Shown piece by piece: positions 51,964 to 61,189 of a stretch of DNA of 64,000 nucleotides. Made by a program: the position numbers and the translations under genes. This DNA comes from JAGMES01 sp023128035. GTDB taxonomy: Bacteria > Bacillota > Halanaerobiia > DY22613. Position 1 is the stretch's first letter. Every line of letters begins with the position of its first letter. The stretch lies in contig DAOVRZ010000001.1 in assembly GCA_030627905.1 (NCBI GenBank), forward strand, positions 1 through 64,000, given 5' to 3'. The notes beneath the pieces were generated by a model that saw only the letters and a program-made list of their open reading frames with translations, made no database searches and was not told where the DNA came from.

Positions 51964-52773
51964 ATGGTCACGAGAATTTTGAGCGCAATTATTGGGATCG
52001 CCTTGGCTATTTTAGTTATTACCTTTGGTGGAATTCCATTTTTTGTTTCAGTATCCTTACTCACTATTTTTGGAACAATGGAATTTTATAAAATGATGAC
52101 AAAGAAAGGGAATAGAGTTTTTAAGAATGTTGGGGTTTTAGCTGGTCTAATTTTAGTTTCTATAGCGTATTTTAATAACAGTCCTGTTCCTACTAGTACT
52201 TTGTTTCTATTATCATTGATTTGTGATTTATTTTTAATATTTTCTATTCAATTATTTACATATGGTGTTGAAGATGCTATTCAGAATGTCGGAATAACTT
52301 TTTTTGGGATATTTTACGTTGGTGGTTTAATGTCTCACTTTGTTTTATTACGAAATTTTGATAATCCTGTATTAACAGGCATTGAAGCTATTTGGTTTGC
52401 TTTGATTTGTACCTGGGCTACTGATAGTATGGCTTATTTTATAGGAAGAAGTTTTGGTAAGCGACCTTTAGCACCAAAGGTTAGTCCTAAAAAAACCGTA
52501 GCAGGTTTTATAGGTGGACTTTTAGGGAGCCTTCTAACAGGAAGTATTTTTAGTATGGTGATTGGTTTTAGTATTGCTAAAGCTATTCTTATTGCAGGAG
52601 GAATAGGACTTATAGGTCAAATGGGAGATCTTTTCGAATCTGCAATGAAACGTGATGCTGGAATTAAAGATTCAGGTAAATTGATGCCAGGGCATGGAGG
52701 AGTTTTGGATAGGTTTGATAGTGCATTATTTACTTTGCCTTTAACTTTTTATCTTATAAATTTATTGTTTTAA
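51964..52773 (+). CDS. cdsA: Phosphatidate cytidylyltransferase CdsA
   Basis: This 269-residue membrane enzyme with about eight helices makes CDP-diacylglycerol. The C-terminal signature KRDAGIKDSGKLMPGHGGVL, DRFDS is intact, and FGKRPLAPKVSPKKTVAGF precedes it. ATG 51964 is 4 nt after uppS with AAGAGGTG upstream; an in-frame ATG at 51910 lies within uppS. Confidence 0.97.
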   Translation: MVTRILSAIIGIALAILVITFGGIPFFVSVSLLTIFGTMEFYKMMTKKGNRVFKNVGVLAGLILVSIAYFNNSPVPTSTLFLLSLICDLFLIFSIQLFTYGVEDAIQNVGITFFGIFYVGGLMSHFVLLRNFDNPVLTGIEAIWFALICTWATDSMAYFIGRSFGKRPLAPKVSPKKTVAGFIGGLLGSLLTGSIFSMVIGFSIAKAILIAGGIGLIGQMGDLFESAMKRDAGIKDSGKLMPGHGGVLDRFDSALFTLPLTFYLINLLF

Positions 52774-52790
52774 GAGTAGGATGTGAGATA

Positions 52791-53855
52791 ATGCGAATAG
52801 AATTTAAGATTTTAGCTATTTTAGTGGGTATTATTTTAGGCTTTTTTCTCTTAAAATATTCTGTGGCATATTTTTTACCTTTTTTATTGGCATTTATTGT
52901 GGCGATGTTAATCGAACCTATAGTACTTTTTTTAAAAAAGCGACTCCATCTTTCACGGGGATGGGCAGTTATACTTGTTTTGGCCTTAATTATTTTGATT
53001 TTCGTTATATTTTTGGTGCTTGGAGTTTCGAGAATTTATGTAGAATTAGAAAAATTATCTGGGAGTTTCTCCACAGATATAAATATTTTAGATCAATTCC
53101 AGTGGATATTGGAGCGAAACGGCGACCTAATGAGTTTGATGGAACGCTGGCATTTTTCACCTGAACAGCAAGCAACGGTGAATCAGCTATTACAAGATTT
53201 ATATACTTCTTTAGCGGTAAATGCTAGATCGATGATAACTCAATTGTTAGGGCTCCTTGCTAAACTACCAAACTTAGTTACAATTTTTATGATTACTTTT
53301 ATAGCAACATTTTTTATCAGTCGGGATCGAGGGATGTTTGCAAATATTTTTTGGAAATCAATACCTAAGCGCTGGGAAAAGAAAATTCGTTCTGTCAAAA
53401 CGGAGATTACTGGAGCAACGATTGGATTTATTCGAGCAGAGCTTATTTTGATTTCAATTACGACAATTATCTCAATCATTGGATTAGAGATTTTGAATAA
53501 TGATTATGCATTATTGATTGGTTTTGCATCTGGATTGCTTGATTTGATTCCTGTCATTGGACCTACATTGATTTTTATCCCTTGGGCGATATATTGCATG
53601 ATTACGGGTAATTTTGCTTATGGGATAGGATTGCTAATTATTTATGGAGTTATGGCAGTAGTTCGTCAGACGGCAGAGGTTAAGATAATTGGGAAAAGTA
53701 TAGGGGTTCATCCGTTGGCAACTTTGGTTGCAATGTATGTAGGAGTGAAAGTTTTTGGTGTGAGTGGTTTTTTTATTGGCCCTGCTGTTGTGATTGTTGT
53801 GAAATCATTAATTAAAGCAGGTATTATAACATTTATTGCAACAAAGAAGGGGTGA
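52791..53855 (+). CDS. YtvI-like AI-2E/permease family membrane protein
   Basis: This 354-residue protein has seven or eight membrane segments: two N-terminal helices, a soluble middle (about 85-150) and a C-terminal bundle with LLDLIPVIGPTLIFIPWAIY. It belongs to the AI-2E transporter family (PerM/YtvI); the YtvI subgroup is sporulation-linked in Bacillota. It lies within the cdsA-dxr-rseP cluster, overlapping the dxr ribosome site. The substrate is unknown. Confidence 0.85.
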   Translation: MRIEFKILAILVGIILGFFLLKYSVAYFLPFLLAFIVAMLIEPIVLFLKKRLHLSRGWAVILVLALIILIFVIFLVLGVSRIYVELEKLSGSFSTDINILDQFQWILERNGDLMSLMERWHFSPEQQATVNQLLQDLYTSLAVNARSMITQLLGLLAKLPNLVTIFMITFIATFFISRDRGMFANIFWKSIPKRWEKKIRSVKTEITGATIGFIRAELILISITTIISIIGLEILNNDYALLIGFASGLLDLIPVIGPTLIFIPWAIYCMITGNFAYGIGLLIIYGVMAVVRQTAEVKIIGKSIGVHPLATLVAMYVGVKVFGVSGFFIGPAVVIVVKSLIKAGIITFIATKKG

Positions 53856-53860
53856 CATAT

Positions 53861-55003
53861 GTGAAAAAGATTGCCATTTTAGGTTCTACAGGTTCTATCG
53901 GGATTCAAACTTTGGATGTGGTGGAACAGTTGGATTTTGAAGTGATTGCTTTAACTGCAAATTCCAGTGTAGAAACTTTAGCAGATCAGGCAATTAAATA
54001 TCGACCCAAATTGGTCGTTTTGATGAATCCTGAATTTGTAGATGAGTTAGAATATAAATTGCAAGGAACAGATATTAAAATATTGGTAGGAATGGATGGT
54101 CTAATTGAAGCAGCAACTCATCCAGAGGTTGATATGGTTGTAAACGCTTTAGTTGGTGCTGTTGGTGTGTTACCTACTTTAGAAGGAATTCGTGCTTCAA
54201 AGACGATTGCATTAGCAAATAAGGAAACTCTGGTGACTGCTGGTGAGCTAGTTATGGCAGAGGCTAGAGCTGTAAATGTTCAAGTTCTACCAATTGATAG
54301 TGAACATAATGCCATTTTTCAGGCATTACATGGGGAAGATAAGTTAAAAGTAAGTCGTTTGATCTTAACAGCCTCGGGTGGGCCTTTTAGAAACTATTCT
54401 AAAGAACAGCTAGAGATGGTTACTCCAGCTCAGGCTTTAAAACACCCAAATTGGGATATGGGTGGTAAGATTACCATTGATTCAGCGACTTTGATGAATA
54501 AAGGATTGGAAGTTATTGAGGCTCATTGGTTATTTGGTATAGACTATGATCAGATTGATGTTGTTGTACATCCTCAGAGTATCATTCATTCTCTAGTAGA
54601 ATTTGACGATTCATCAGTTCTAGCAGAACTTGGTTTGCCAGATATGCGTGTGCCAATTCAGTATGCTTTGGCATATCCCGAACGTCAGAAAAACTCTCTT
54701 GAAAGGCTTGATTTGGCGAAAATTGGACAATTGACATTTGAAGCGCCAAAGCGGGATCTCTTCCCTTGTTTGAATTTGGCAATTCGAGCAGGAAAGCGAA
54801 AAGGAACTCTCCCGGCAGTTATGAATGCTGCCAATGAGGTTGCTGTCCATAAATTTTTAAAAGGTGAGATTACTTTTATGGAAATTCCTCGATTAATTGA
54901 AAAAGTAATGGAAAAACATAAAGTAGTTGATTCGCCTGATTTAAAACAAATTCTGGCTGCAGATGAATGGGCCAGAAAAGAAGTTGAGAGGATGGTGGAA
55001 TAA
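53861..55003 (+). CDS. dxr: 1-deoxy-D-xylulose 5-phosphate reductoisomerase
   Basis: This 380-residue MEP-pathway enzyme has the NADPH motif KKIAILGSTGSIGIQTLDVV, metal/substrate residues in LPIDSEHNAIFQAL and LTASGGPFR, and IDSATLMNKGLEVIEAHWLF. GTG 53861 is chosen because AAGGGG lies 9 nt before; GTG 53852 overlaps it. Its stop overlaps the rseP start by one base. Confidence 0.97.
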   Translation: MKKIAILGSTGSIGIQTLDVVEQLDFEVIALTANSSVETLADQAIKYRPKLVVLMNPEFVDELEYKLQGTDIKILVGMDGLIEAATHPEVDMVVNALVGAVGVLPTLEGIRASKTIALANKETLVTAGELVMAEARAVNVQVLPIDSEHNAIFQALHGEDKLKVSRLILTASGGPFRNYSKEQLEMVTPAQALKHPNWDMGGKITIDSATLMNKGLEVIEAHWLFGIDYDQIDVVVHPQSIIHSLVEFDDSSVLAELGLPDMRVPIQYALAYPERQKNSLERLDLAKIGQLTFEAPKRDLFPCLNLAIRAGKRKGTLPAVMNAANEVAVHKFLKGEITFMEIPRLIEKVMEKHKVVDSPDLKQILAADEWARKEVERMVE

Positions 55004-56109
55004 TGCTAACTTTTGGTATGCTTTTAGGGGTTACAACTCTACCGAAAACTATTGTTACATTTATTCTGGTAATTGGAGTCTTAATTGCTGTTCATGAATT
55101 TGGTCACTATATAGTGGCGAAGCTAGTTGGAGTTAGAGTGGAAGAATATGCTCTTGGTTTTGGTCCAAAGCTTTTTGGTTTTACTAAAGGTGAAACTCTT
55201 TATTCACTTCGTCTTTTTCCTTTGGGAGGATTTTGTAAGATGACCGGAGAATTTCCGCATGCTGAAAAAGAGTTGGAAGGTGAAGAGTTAGAAACTTATA
55301 GAGATGCTGTTCAAAAAGGACGTGCTTTGTATCAAAAATCTATTTTACAACGCTTTGGTGTTATATTTACTGGCCCACTTTTAAATTTTCTTTTTGCAGG
55401 AATCTTATTAGCAATAGTTACAGTTGCAGTAGGAATTCCTTTTGCTGGATCAGATCAACCGGTTGTGGGTGATATATTCCCTGGGCGACCTGCTGATAAT
55501 GCTGGTTTAAAGATTGGGGATGAAATTACTGCTATCAATGATAACCCTGTAAATAAGTGGGAAGATATCTCTCAGTATATTAATCAATCCTCAGGGGAAA
55601 TTAAAATTAATGTAAAAAGAAAAGATGCAGAGATGACATTCAAAGTGGATCCAAAGGTAGAAGAAGGAACAGATCGACGGGTGATCGGTATTTTACCTAA
55701 GGTGTTATATGAAAAGGCAGGCTTTGGAACTGCAATAGTTGAATCATTCCGTCAGACCTGGCTTTTAACGAAAGGTATGGCGATAGGGTTCTGGCAGATG
55801 ATTACAAGGCAAATTCCTGCTGATATAGGGGGGCCAGTTCTTATTGCCAAGATGGTTGGGGATGCTGCTGAAGTTGGTTGGGTCTATCTTCTACGGTTAA
55901 TGGCATTGATCAGTGTTAATCTGGGAATTATTAATTTAATTCCGTTTCCAGCTTTAGATGGAGGAAGAATTCTTTTTTTAGGGGTTGAATTGATTCGAGG
56001 AAAAGCTGTTGATCCAGAAAAAGAAGGGTTTGTTCATTTGATTGGATTTTTTATCTTAATATCATTGATTGTACTTATTCTTTATAAAGATATAACAAGA
56101 TTACTATAG
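55003..56109 (+). CDS. rseP: Intramembrane metalloprotease RseP (RasP)
   Basis: This 368-residue site-2 protease has the zinc motif HEFGHY in the first membrane helix, a PDZ domain (about residues 150-225: PADNAGLKIGDEI), and LDGGRI with the third metal ligand in a later helix. It cleaves membrane anti-sigma factors and remnant signal peptides. Confidence 0.96.
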   Translation: MLTFGMLLGVTTLPKTIVTFILVIGVLIAVHEFGHYIVAKLVGVRVEEYALGFGPKLFGFTKGETLYSLRLFPLGGFCKMTGEFPHAEKELEGEELETYRDAVQKGRALYQKSILQRFGVIFTGPLLNFLFAGILLAIVTVAVGIPFAGSDQPVVGDIFPGRPADNAGLKIGDEITAINDNPVNKWEDISQYINQSSGEIKINVKRKDAEMTFKVDPKVEEGTDRRVIGILPKVLYEKAGFGTAIVESFRQTWLLTKGMAIGFWQMITRQIPADIGGPVLIAKMVGDAAEVGWVYLLRLMALISVNLGIINLIPFPALDGGRILFLGVELIRGKAVDPEKEGFVHLIGFFILISLIVLILYKDITRLL

Positions 56110-56146
56110 TCTATACTTAGTTAGCTTAATATAGGGAGCGGTTTAT

Positions 56147-56587
56147 ATGGCAAAACAACAAAAAAGACGAGGAATTAAATGGATACTGCCGACTAGAATA
56201 TCTTCCAGGCAGAAGAAGCGGTATTGCAGAATTTGTGGTTCTACTGCTGAACAGGTGCGAATATTAAAACATGAGAATATTTGTGAGCTTTGTGTAAAGG
56301 ATTTACAAAAACGTAAAGGCGGTAATTTAGCCTGTAAAAGCTGTGGTAAAGTAGTTCCAGAGCAGGTGAAAAAATATAATGGCTATTGTAAAGAATGTGT
56401 CTGTTCATTATGTGGTAAACCAGATCCGAAATTTACACGTAAACATGGTTTATGCCGAGAATGCTTTGGAAAACTAGGGACTAATTGCCGTATTTGTGGT
56501 AAAGAAGCGGTGGCACAAGTGAAAAAAAATAATGGGATCTGTGATGCCTGTGCTGAAAAAATAAAAAACAAGCAAAAAGGGAGGTAA
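56147..56587 (+). CDS. Multi zinc-ribbon protein of unknown function
   Basis: This 146-residue, very basic protein has four consecutive CxxC...CxxC modules. The pairs are CRICG/CELC, CKSCG/CKEC, CSLCG/CREC and CRICG/CDAC, with linkers of the type EQVKKYNGY and AQVKKNNGI. The N terminus (AKQQKRRGIKWILP) is Arg/Lys-rich. It should bind up to four zinc ions and probably nucleic acid. It lies between rseP and ispG, where no gene is usual. I know no named homologue. Confidence 0.8.
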   Translation: MAKQQKRRGIKWILPTRISSRQKKRYCRICGSTAEQVRILKHENICELCVKDLQKRKGGNLACKSCGKVVPEQVKKYNGYCKECVCSLCGKPDPKFTRKHGLCRECFGKLGTNCRICGKEAVAQVKKNNGICDACAEKIKNKQKGR

Positions 56588-56591
56588 TCTG

Positions 56592-57680
56592 ATGGAAAGT
56601 TATCTTCCTAAAAGGTGTCAGACCCGTCGGATTTATAAAGGACATGTTCCTGTGGGAGATGGAGCACCTGTTTCAATACAGTCAATGACAAATACAGATA
56701 CTCGAGATGTGGATGCGACTGTTAAACAGATTAATAAGCTGAGCTCAGCTGGTTGCGAGATTATACGAGTAGCTGTACCTGATGAAGAAGCAGCGAAACA
56801 ATTAGGTAAAATAAAGGCTAAGATTAATATCCCTCTAGTTGCTGATATCCACTTTGATTATCGTCTAGCATTAATTGCTATTGAAGAAGGAGTAGATGCT
56901 CTTAGGATTAATCCTGGCAATATTGGAGAGAGATTACGAGTTGAGGAAGTAGTAAAAAAAGCTCATGAACATAAAATTTCGATTCGTATAGGGGTTAATG
57001 CTGGTTCATTAGATAAAGATTTGTTAGAAAAATATGATGGTGCTACTCCAGAGGCTATGGTAGAGAGTGCTGCTAGGCATGTAAAGATTCTTGAGGATTT
57101 AAATTTTTATGATATAGTAATATCTTTAAAGGCATCTGACGTTATTCGGACAGTTCGAGCATATGAACTGGCTTCTAAGCGTTTTCCATATCCCTTACAC
57201 ATAGGAGTAACAGAGGCTGGAGGACCCGGAGCAGGAACGGTAAAATCAGCTATTGGAATTGGAGGATTGCTTTTAAAAGGAATCGGTGATACCATTCGCG
57301 TTTCTCTTACGGGTGATCCAATAGAAGAGGTTAAGGTCGGTTGGCAAATTTTAAAATCCCTAAGACTTAGAGAACGGGGTCCTGAAATCATTTCTTGCCC
57401 TACCTGTGGGCGTTGTGAGATCAATTTGGTTGAGATTGCAAGACAGGTGGAAGAAAGGATTCAACATATAAAAACTCCTTTGAAAATCGCAGTGATGGGT
57501 TGTGCTGTTAATGGCCCTGGAGAAGCAAGGGAGGCTGATCTCGGTCTTGCTGGAGGCCGAGGAATGGGAATAATCTTTAAACATGGTCAGATTATTAAAA
57601 AAGTAAATGAAGACCAATTGATTGAGGAGTTTTTTAAAGAAATCGCTCAATTGGAGGAATTGGAGGTAGAAGAACAATGA
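56592..57680 (+). CDS. ispG: 4-hydroxy-3-methylbut-2-en-1-yl diphosphate synthase IspG
   Basis: This 362-residue iron-sulfur enzyme of the MEP pathway has cluster ligands in CPTCGRCEINL and VMGCAVNGPGEA, and the N-terminal TIM barrel VSIQSMTNTDTRDV. It overlaps proS by 4 nt. Confidence 0.98.
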   Translation: MESYLPKRCQTRRIYKGHVPVGDGAPVSIQSMTNTDTRDVDATVKQINKLSSAGCEIIRVAVPDEEAAKQLGKIKAKINIPLVADIHFDYRLALIAIEEGVDALRINPGNIGERLRVEEVVKKAHEHKISIRIGVNAGSLDKDLLEKYDGATPEAMVESAARHVKILEDLNFYDIVISLKASDVIRTVRAYELASKRFPYPLHIGVTEAGGPGAGTVKSAIGIGGLLLKGIGDTIRVSLTGDPIEEVKVGWQILKSLRLRERGPEIISCPTCGRCEINLVEIARQVEERIQHIKTPLKIAVMGCAVNGPGEAREADLGLAGGRGMGIIFKHGQIIKKVNEDQLIEEFFKEIAQLEELEVEEQ

Positions 57681-59392
57681 GAATGTCACACTTTTATTCA
57701 CCAACTTTGAAAGAAACTCCTGCAGAAGCGGAAATTATTAGCCATCAGTTAATGCTTCGAGCAGGTTTGATTCGTAAACTTGCTTCAGGGATTTATTCAT
57801 ACCTTCCTTTAGGAGTTAAAGTTTTACGGAAAATTGAAAATATAATAAGAGAAGAGTTAACTCGTGCAGGTGCACAAGAGGTTTTATTACCAACTTTACA
57901 CCCTGCTGGACTGTGGCAGGAGACAGGACGCTGGTATGATATGGGCCCTGAGATGGTGCGCCTTCAAGATAGGAAGAACAATGATTTTTGCATTGGGCCA
58001 ACTCATGAGGAAGTAATCACTGATTTATTAAGAAATGAAGTCCGTTCTTATAAACAGTTACCTTTAAATTTATTCCAGATTCAAACTAAGGTTCGGGATG
58101 AAATTCGTCCTCGTTTTGGTGTTATGCGTAGTCGAGAATTTATAATGAAAGATGCTTATAGTTTTCACTTAAATGAAGAATGTTTGGATGAAGTATATCA
58201 AAAGATGTTTGAAGCATATACTAGAATTTTTGAGAGGGTAGGTCTTGAGTTCCGTCCTGTAAACGCAGATACAGGTGCTATTGGTGGAAAATCTTCTCAC
58301 GAATTTATGGTATTGGCTGAATCAGGTGAAGATGCTATTGTATTTTGTAATGGATGTGATTACGCAGCAAATCTTGAAATGGCTGAAAGTGTAGTCACTA
58401 TAGAAGAAAACACAGAAGAATTAAAGGATTTAGAAAAGGTATCTACCCCTGGAGTTAAGACAATTGAAGATTTACAGGAATTTTTTGAACTATCAGGGAG
58501 TAAAATGATAAAAACCTTACTTTATATGGTTGAGGAAAAGATGGTGGCAGTACTTATTCTGGGCTCAGATGAATTGAATGAGGCCAAATTACGTAGTCAT
58601 CTTGCTACTGCAAATTTTCGCATGGCAACTGATGAAGAGATTCTTGAGAAGACTGGTGCTCCTGTTGGTTTTGCAGGCCCTATTGATTTTAAAAATATTC
58701 GTGTGATTGCTGATCCATTAGTGATGAATATTCAAAATGGAATCACAGGTGCAAACGTTGCTGATTATCATTATAAAAATGTAAACCCTAACAGAGACTT
58801 TACTTTAAACGAAGAAGATATCTTTGACTTGAGAACTGTTCGTGAAGGTGAAAAATGTACACAATGTAATCAACCGGTTCATATTGCTCGTGGTATTGAA
58901 GTAGGCCATATATTCAAACTTGGTACGAAATATAGTGAATCAATGGGTGCTACAGTTTTAGATGAAAATGGTAAAGAGCAAAATATGATTATGGGTTGTT
59001 ATGGAATTGGAGTTACTAGAATTATTGGTGCTGCAATTGAACAAAATAATGATGAGAATGGGATCATCTGGCCAATGCCAATCGCTCCTTTCCATGTGGA
59101 AGTTGTACCTATCGGTAAAGATGATGAAGTTAAAAATGTAGGCGACCAGATTTATCAGGAACTTATCCAGAAAGGTATTGATGTACTTTTAGATGATCGT
59201 AAAGAAAGACCTGGTGTAAAATTTAAGGATGCAGATTTAATCGGGATTCCAATTCGTGTGACCATCGGTGGTCGGGGATTGAAAGAAAATATAGTTGAAG
59301 TGAAGTTTAGAGCAACAGGTGAAGAGACGAAAGTAAGTATAGATGCGATTGTAGATTTCTTGACTGACAAGGTACAAACTCAATTATTCTAG
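57677..59392 (+). CDS. proS: Prolyl-tRNA synthetase
   Basis: This 571-residue bacterial-type ProRS has class II motifs LPLGVKVLRKIENIIREEL (motif 1), KVRDEIRPRFGVMRSREF (motif 2) and GCYGIGVTRIIGAAIEQ (motif 3). The editing INS domain is about 220-400, and the C-terminal anticodon domain starts near residue 470. No eukaryote-like zinc domain is seen. Confidence 0.98.
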   Translation: MRMSHFYSPTLKETPAEAEIISHQLMLRAGLIRKLASGIYSYLPLGVKVLRKIENIIREELTRAGAQEVLLPTLHPAGLWQETGRWYDMGPEMVRLQDRKNNDFCIGPTHEEVITDLLRNEVRSYKQLPLNLFQIQTKVRDEIRPRFGVMRSREFIMKDAYSFHLNEECLDEVYQKMFEAYTRIFERVGLEFRPVNADTGAIGGKSSHEFMVLAESGEDAIVFCNGCDYAANLEMAESVVTIEENTEELKDLEKVSTPGVKTIEDLQEFFELSGSKMIKTLLYMVEEKMVAVLILGSDELNEAKLRSHLATANFRMATDEEILEKTGAPVGFAGPIDFKNIRVIADPLVMNIQNGITGANVADYHYKNVNPNRDFTLNEEDIFDLRTVREGEKCTQCNQPVHIARGIEVGHIFKLGTKYSESMGATVLDENGKEQNMIMGCYGIGVTRIIGAAIEQNNDENGIIWPMPIAPFHVEVVPIGKDDEVKNVGDQIYQELIQKGIDVLLDDRKERPGVKFKDADLIGIPIRVTIGGRGLKENIVEVKFRATGEETKVSIDAIVDFLTDKVQTQLF

Positions 59393-59423
59393 CGTATAGG
59401 CTAGTAGTTATAGGGGGATTTCG

Positions 59424-60068
59424 ATGAAAATCTCAACGGTAATTCCAGCTTATAATGAGGAAAAGACAATCGGTGATGTCTTAAGTGTTGTAACATCGTA
59501 TTCTGAAATTGATGAAGTGATTGTGGTTAATGATGGTTCAACAGATAATACTTCAGAGGCAGTATCTAAGTACCCTATAAAATTAATCAATTTGGCTGAG
59601 AATTTGGGTAAGGGTGGGGCGATGAAAATCGGAGTGGATAATGCCAAAGGTGATATTATTGTTTTTTTGGACGCTGATTTGATTGGATTTACTGTGAATC
59701 ATTTAGAAAAGATGTTACTTCCAGTTATATCAGGGGAGGCCCAGATGTCTATTGGTATTTTTTCTAATGGTCGATTGGCTACAGATCTTGCTCAATTATT
59801 TTCACCATATCTTTCTGGACAACGTGTAGTTAGACGGCAACTAATTGATGGAATAAATAATATGGAGTTGACCCGTTTTGGAATTGAAGTTGCTTTGACC
59901 AGATATGCTCGGATTAACAAAATCCCCTACCAAAATGTCGAGTTGGAAAATATGAGTCATGTGATGAAAGAAGAAAAATTGGGTTTTATCAAAGGTTTTA
60001 GATATCGCTTACAGATGTATTGGGAAATATTGAAAGTACTTCCTAAGCGTAACTCATTATTGAAGTAG
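59424..60068 (+). CDS. Family 2 glycosyltransferase
   Basis: This 214-residue GT-A fold protein has STVIPAYNEEKTIGDVL, VNDGSTDNT and the metal-binding DxD region FLDADLIG. It lacks membrane helices, unlike DPM1-type or polyisoprenyl transferases with C-terminal helices. Acceptor unknown. It follows proS by 31 nt with ATAGGGGG upstream. Confidence 0.9.
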   Translation: MKISTVIPAYNEEKTIGDVLSVVTSYSEIDEVIVVNDGSTDNTSEAVSKYPIKLINLAENLGKGGAMKIGVDNAKGDIIVFLDADLIGFTVNHLEKMLLPVISGEAQMSIGIFSNGRLATDLAQLFSPYLSGQRVVRRQLIDGINNMELTRFGIEVALTRYARINKIPYQNVELENMSHVMKEEKLGFIKGFRYRLQMYWEILKVLPKRNSLLK

Positions 60069-60080
60069 GAGTGATTTTAG

Positions 60081-60737
60081 CTGTTAACTGAAAAAGTTAT
60101 TTTTATTAGGTTAGTTATGGCCTGTGCTTTTGGAGGTCTTATTGGATGGGAGCGGGAACTAAACGATCGACCTGCTGGTTTCCGCACCCATATTCTGGTG
60201 TCTGTTGGTTCTGCATTATTGATGATTGTCTCGATCAAAGTTGCTGGAAGTAGTTCAGACCCAGGAAGAATTGCGGCGCAGGTTGTTTCTGGAATAGGTT
60301 TTTTAGGGGCTGGTACCATTATTCGTGAAGGTGCCAATGTAAAGGGCTTGACTACTGCTGCAAGTCTTTGGACAATTGCTGGAATTGGACTTGCCTCGGG
60401 GGCAGGATTATATTTTAGTGCATTTGTTACAACCGGACTTGCGTTTGTGGTTTTAATTTTCTTAAATAAGATTGAATGGAAGTTCGGGAATAAAGAGTTA
60501 AACAGAGTGATTGTAGTTTGGATTATTGATCGTCCTGGACTTTTAGGAGATTTGGGTAAAATTATAGGTGATTATAATTTAAATATTAAAAATATAAAAA
60601 TGGATAAGCATTCAGAGGATGATCTAAGTCGGGTAAGTTTTCATGTAGTAACACTACCAGAGTATAGCGAACATAAATTAACTGATGAATTATATAAGGT
60701 GAGTGATGTTAAATATATCGAGTGGCGTGATCGGTAA
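60081..60737 (+). CDS. MgtC/SapB family membrane protein, likely CTG start
   Basis: This 218-residue protein has four or five membrane helices (VMACAFGGLIGWERE, GIGFLGAGTIIREG, GLTTAASLWTIAGIGLASG) and a C-terminal ACT-like domain (VWIIDRPGLLGDLGKIIG). The first usable ATG (60117) would cut the first helix. The frame is open back to CTG 60081 (LTEKVIFIRLVMACAFGG), with AGGAGTG 8 nt before and a stop just upstream, so a CTG start is likely. MgtC proteins link to magnesium and acid stress (family knowledge). Confidence 0.85.
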   Translation: MLTEKVIFIRLVMACAFGGLIGWERELNDRPAGFRTHILVSVGSALLMIVSIKVAGSSSDPGRIAAQVVSGIGFLGAGTIIREGANVKGLTTAASLWTIAGIGLASGAGLYFSAFVTTGLAFVVLIFLNKIEWKFGNKELNRVIVVWIIDRPGLLGDLGKIIGDYNLNIKNIKMDKHSEDDLSRVSFHVVTLPEYSEHKLTDELYKVSDVKYIEWRDR

Positions 60738-60738
60738 A

Positions 60739-60778
60739 CAAATGTAGCAGCGTTTATGACGGTGCTACATTTGTTATG
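60739..60778 (+). terminator. Terminator after mgtC-like gene
   Basis: CAAATGTAGCA (60739-60749) pairs with TGCTACATTTG (60763-60773). Weak T-tract. Confidence 0.7.
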
Positions 60779-60785
60779 AATATTC

Positions 60786-60813
60786 TTGACAAAAGTAAAA
60801 ATAGTGGTATAAT
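60786..60813 (+). promoter_or_regulatory. Strong promoter of candidate sRNA
   Basis: TTGACA (60786-60791), 16 nt, TATAAT (60808-60813). Both boxes are perfect, yet no ORF follows for 370 nt. Confidence 0.8.
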
Positions 60814-60819
60814 ATTTAC

Positions 60820-60952
60820 ATAGAGAAAGATTTAACTTGAAAGTATCAGAAAAATTAATTCTATCCCCACCTTTTCCTTCTCAAATCTGATACTGGAAGT
60901 GTATTAAAGTGAATTTTAGTATTGCTCCTGTTATGGGAGTTTTTGTTTTTTA
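60820..60952 (+). ncRNA. Candidate structured small RNA with C-rich loop
   Basis: Between the strong promoter and an intrinsic terminator (CTCC-TGTTAT-GGGAG followed by TTTTTGTTTTTT at 60924-60952) lies a non-coding transcript of about 130 nt. AGTATCAGA (60842-60850) pairs with TCTGATACT (60886-60894), exposing a 35-nt loop rich in pyrimidines (CTATCCCCACCTTTTCCTTC). C-rich unpaired loops in Gram-positive sRNAs bind Shine-Dalgarno sequences (family knowledge). I recognise no named RNA. The rest of the gap to 61189 shows only an AT-rich hairpin near 60979-61012. Confidence 0.6.
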
Positions 60953-61189
60953 AAACTCCACTTTTGCAGTTGTGGGCATTTAATTTTCCTTTGATAAAAT
61001 CAGGAAAAATTGATATAAATAATTAAAAAGGTTATTAGCATCCTTTTCATACATTGCTAAGAAGTCAGATAAGGGAAATGATTAGATTATCAAAGAATGA
61101 GGTTCAATTTTAAAAAAATCAAAAAAAAGAGCAGGAATTGGAGACGATTTGGCGAAGTTAAATAGATATTGAAAAAAGGGGGAAGCGAA

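Noticed and set aside
53240..53479. 79-codon minus-strand ORF in the ytvI-like gene
   Set aside because: Antisense shadow of a membrane protein gene; no ribosome site.
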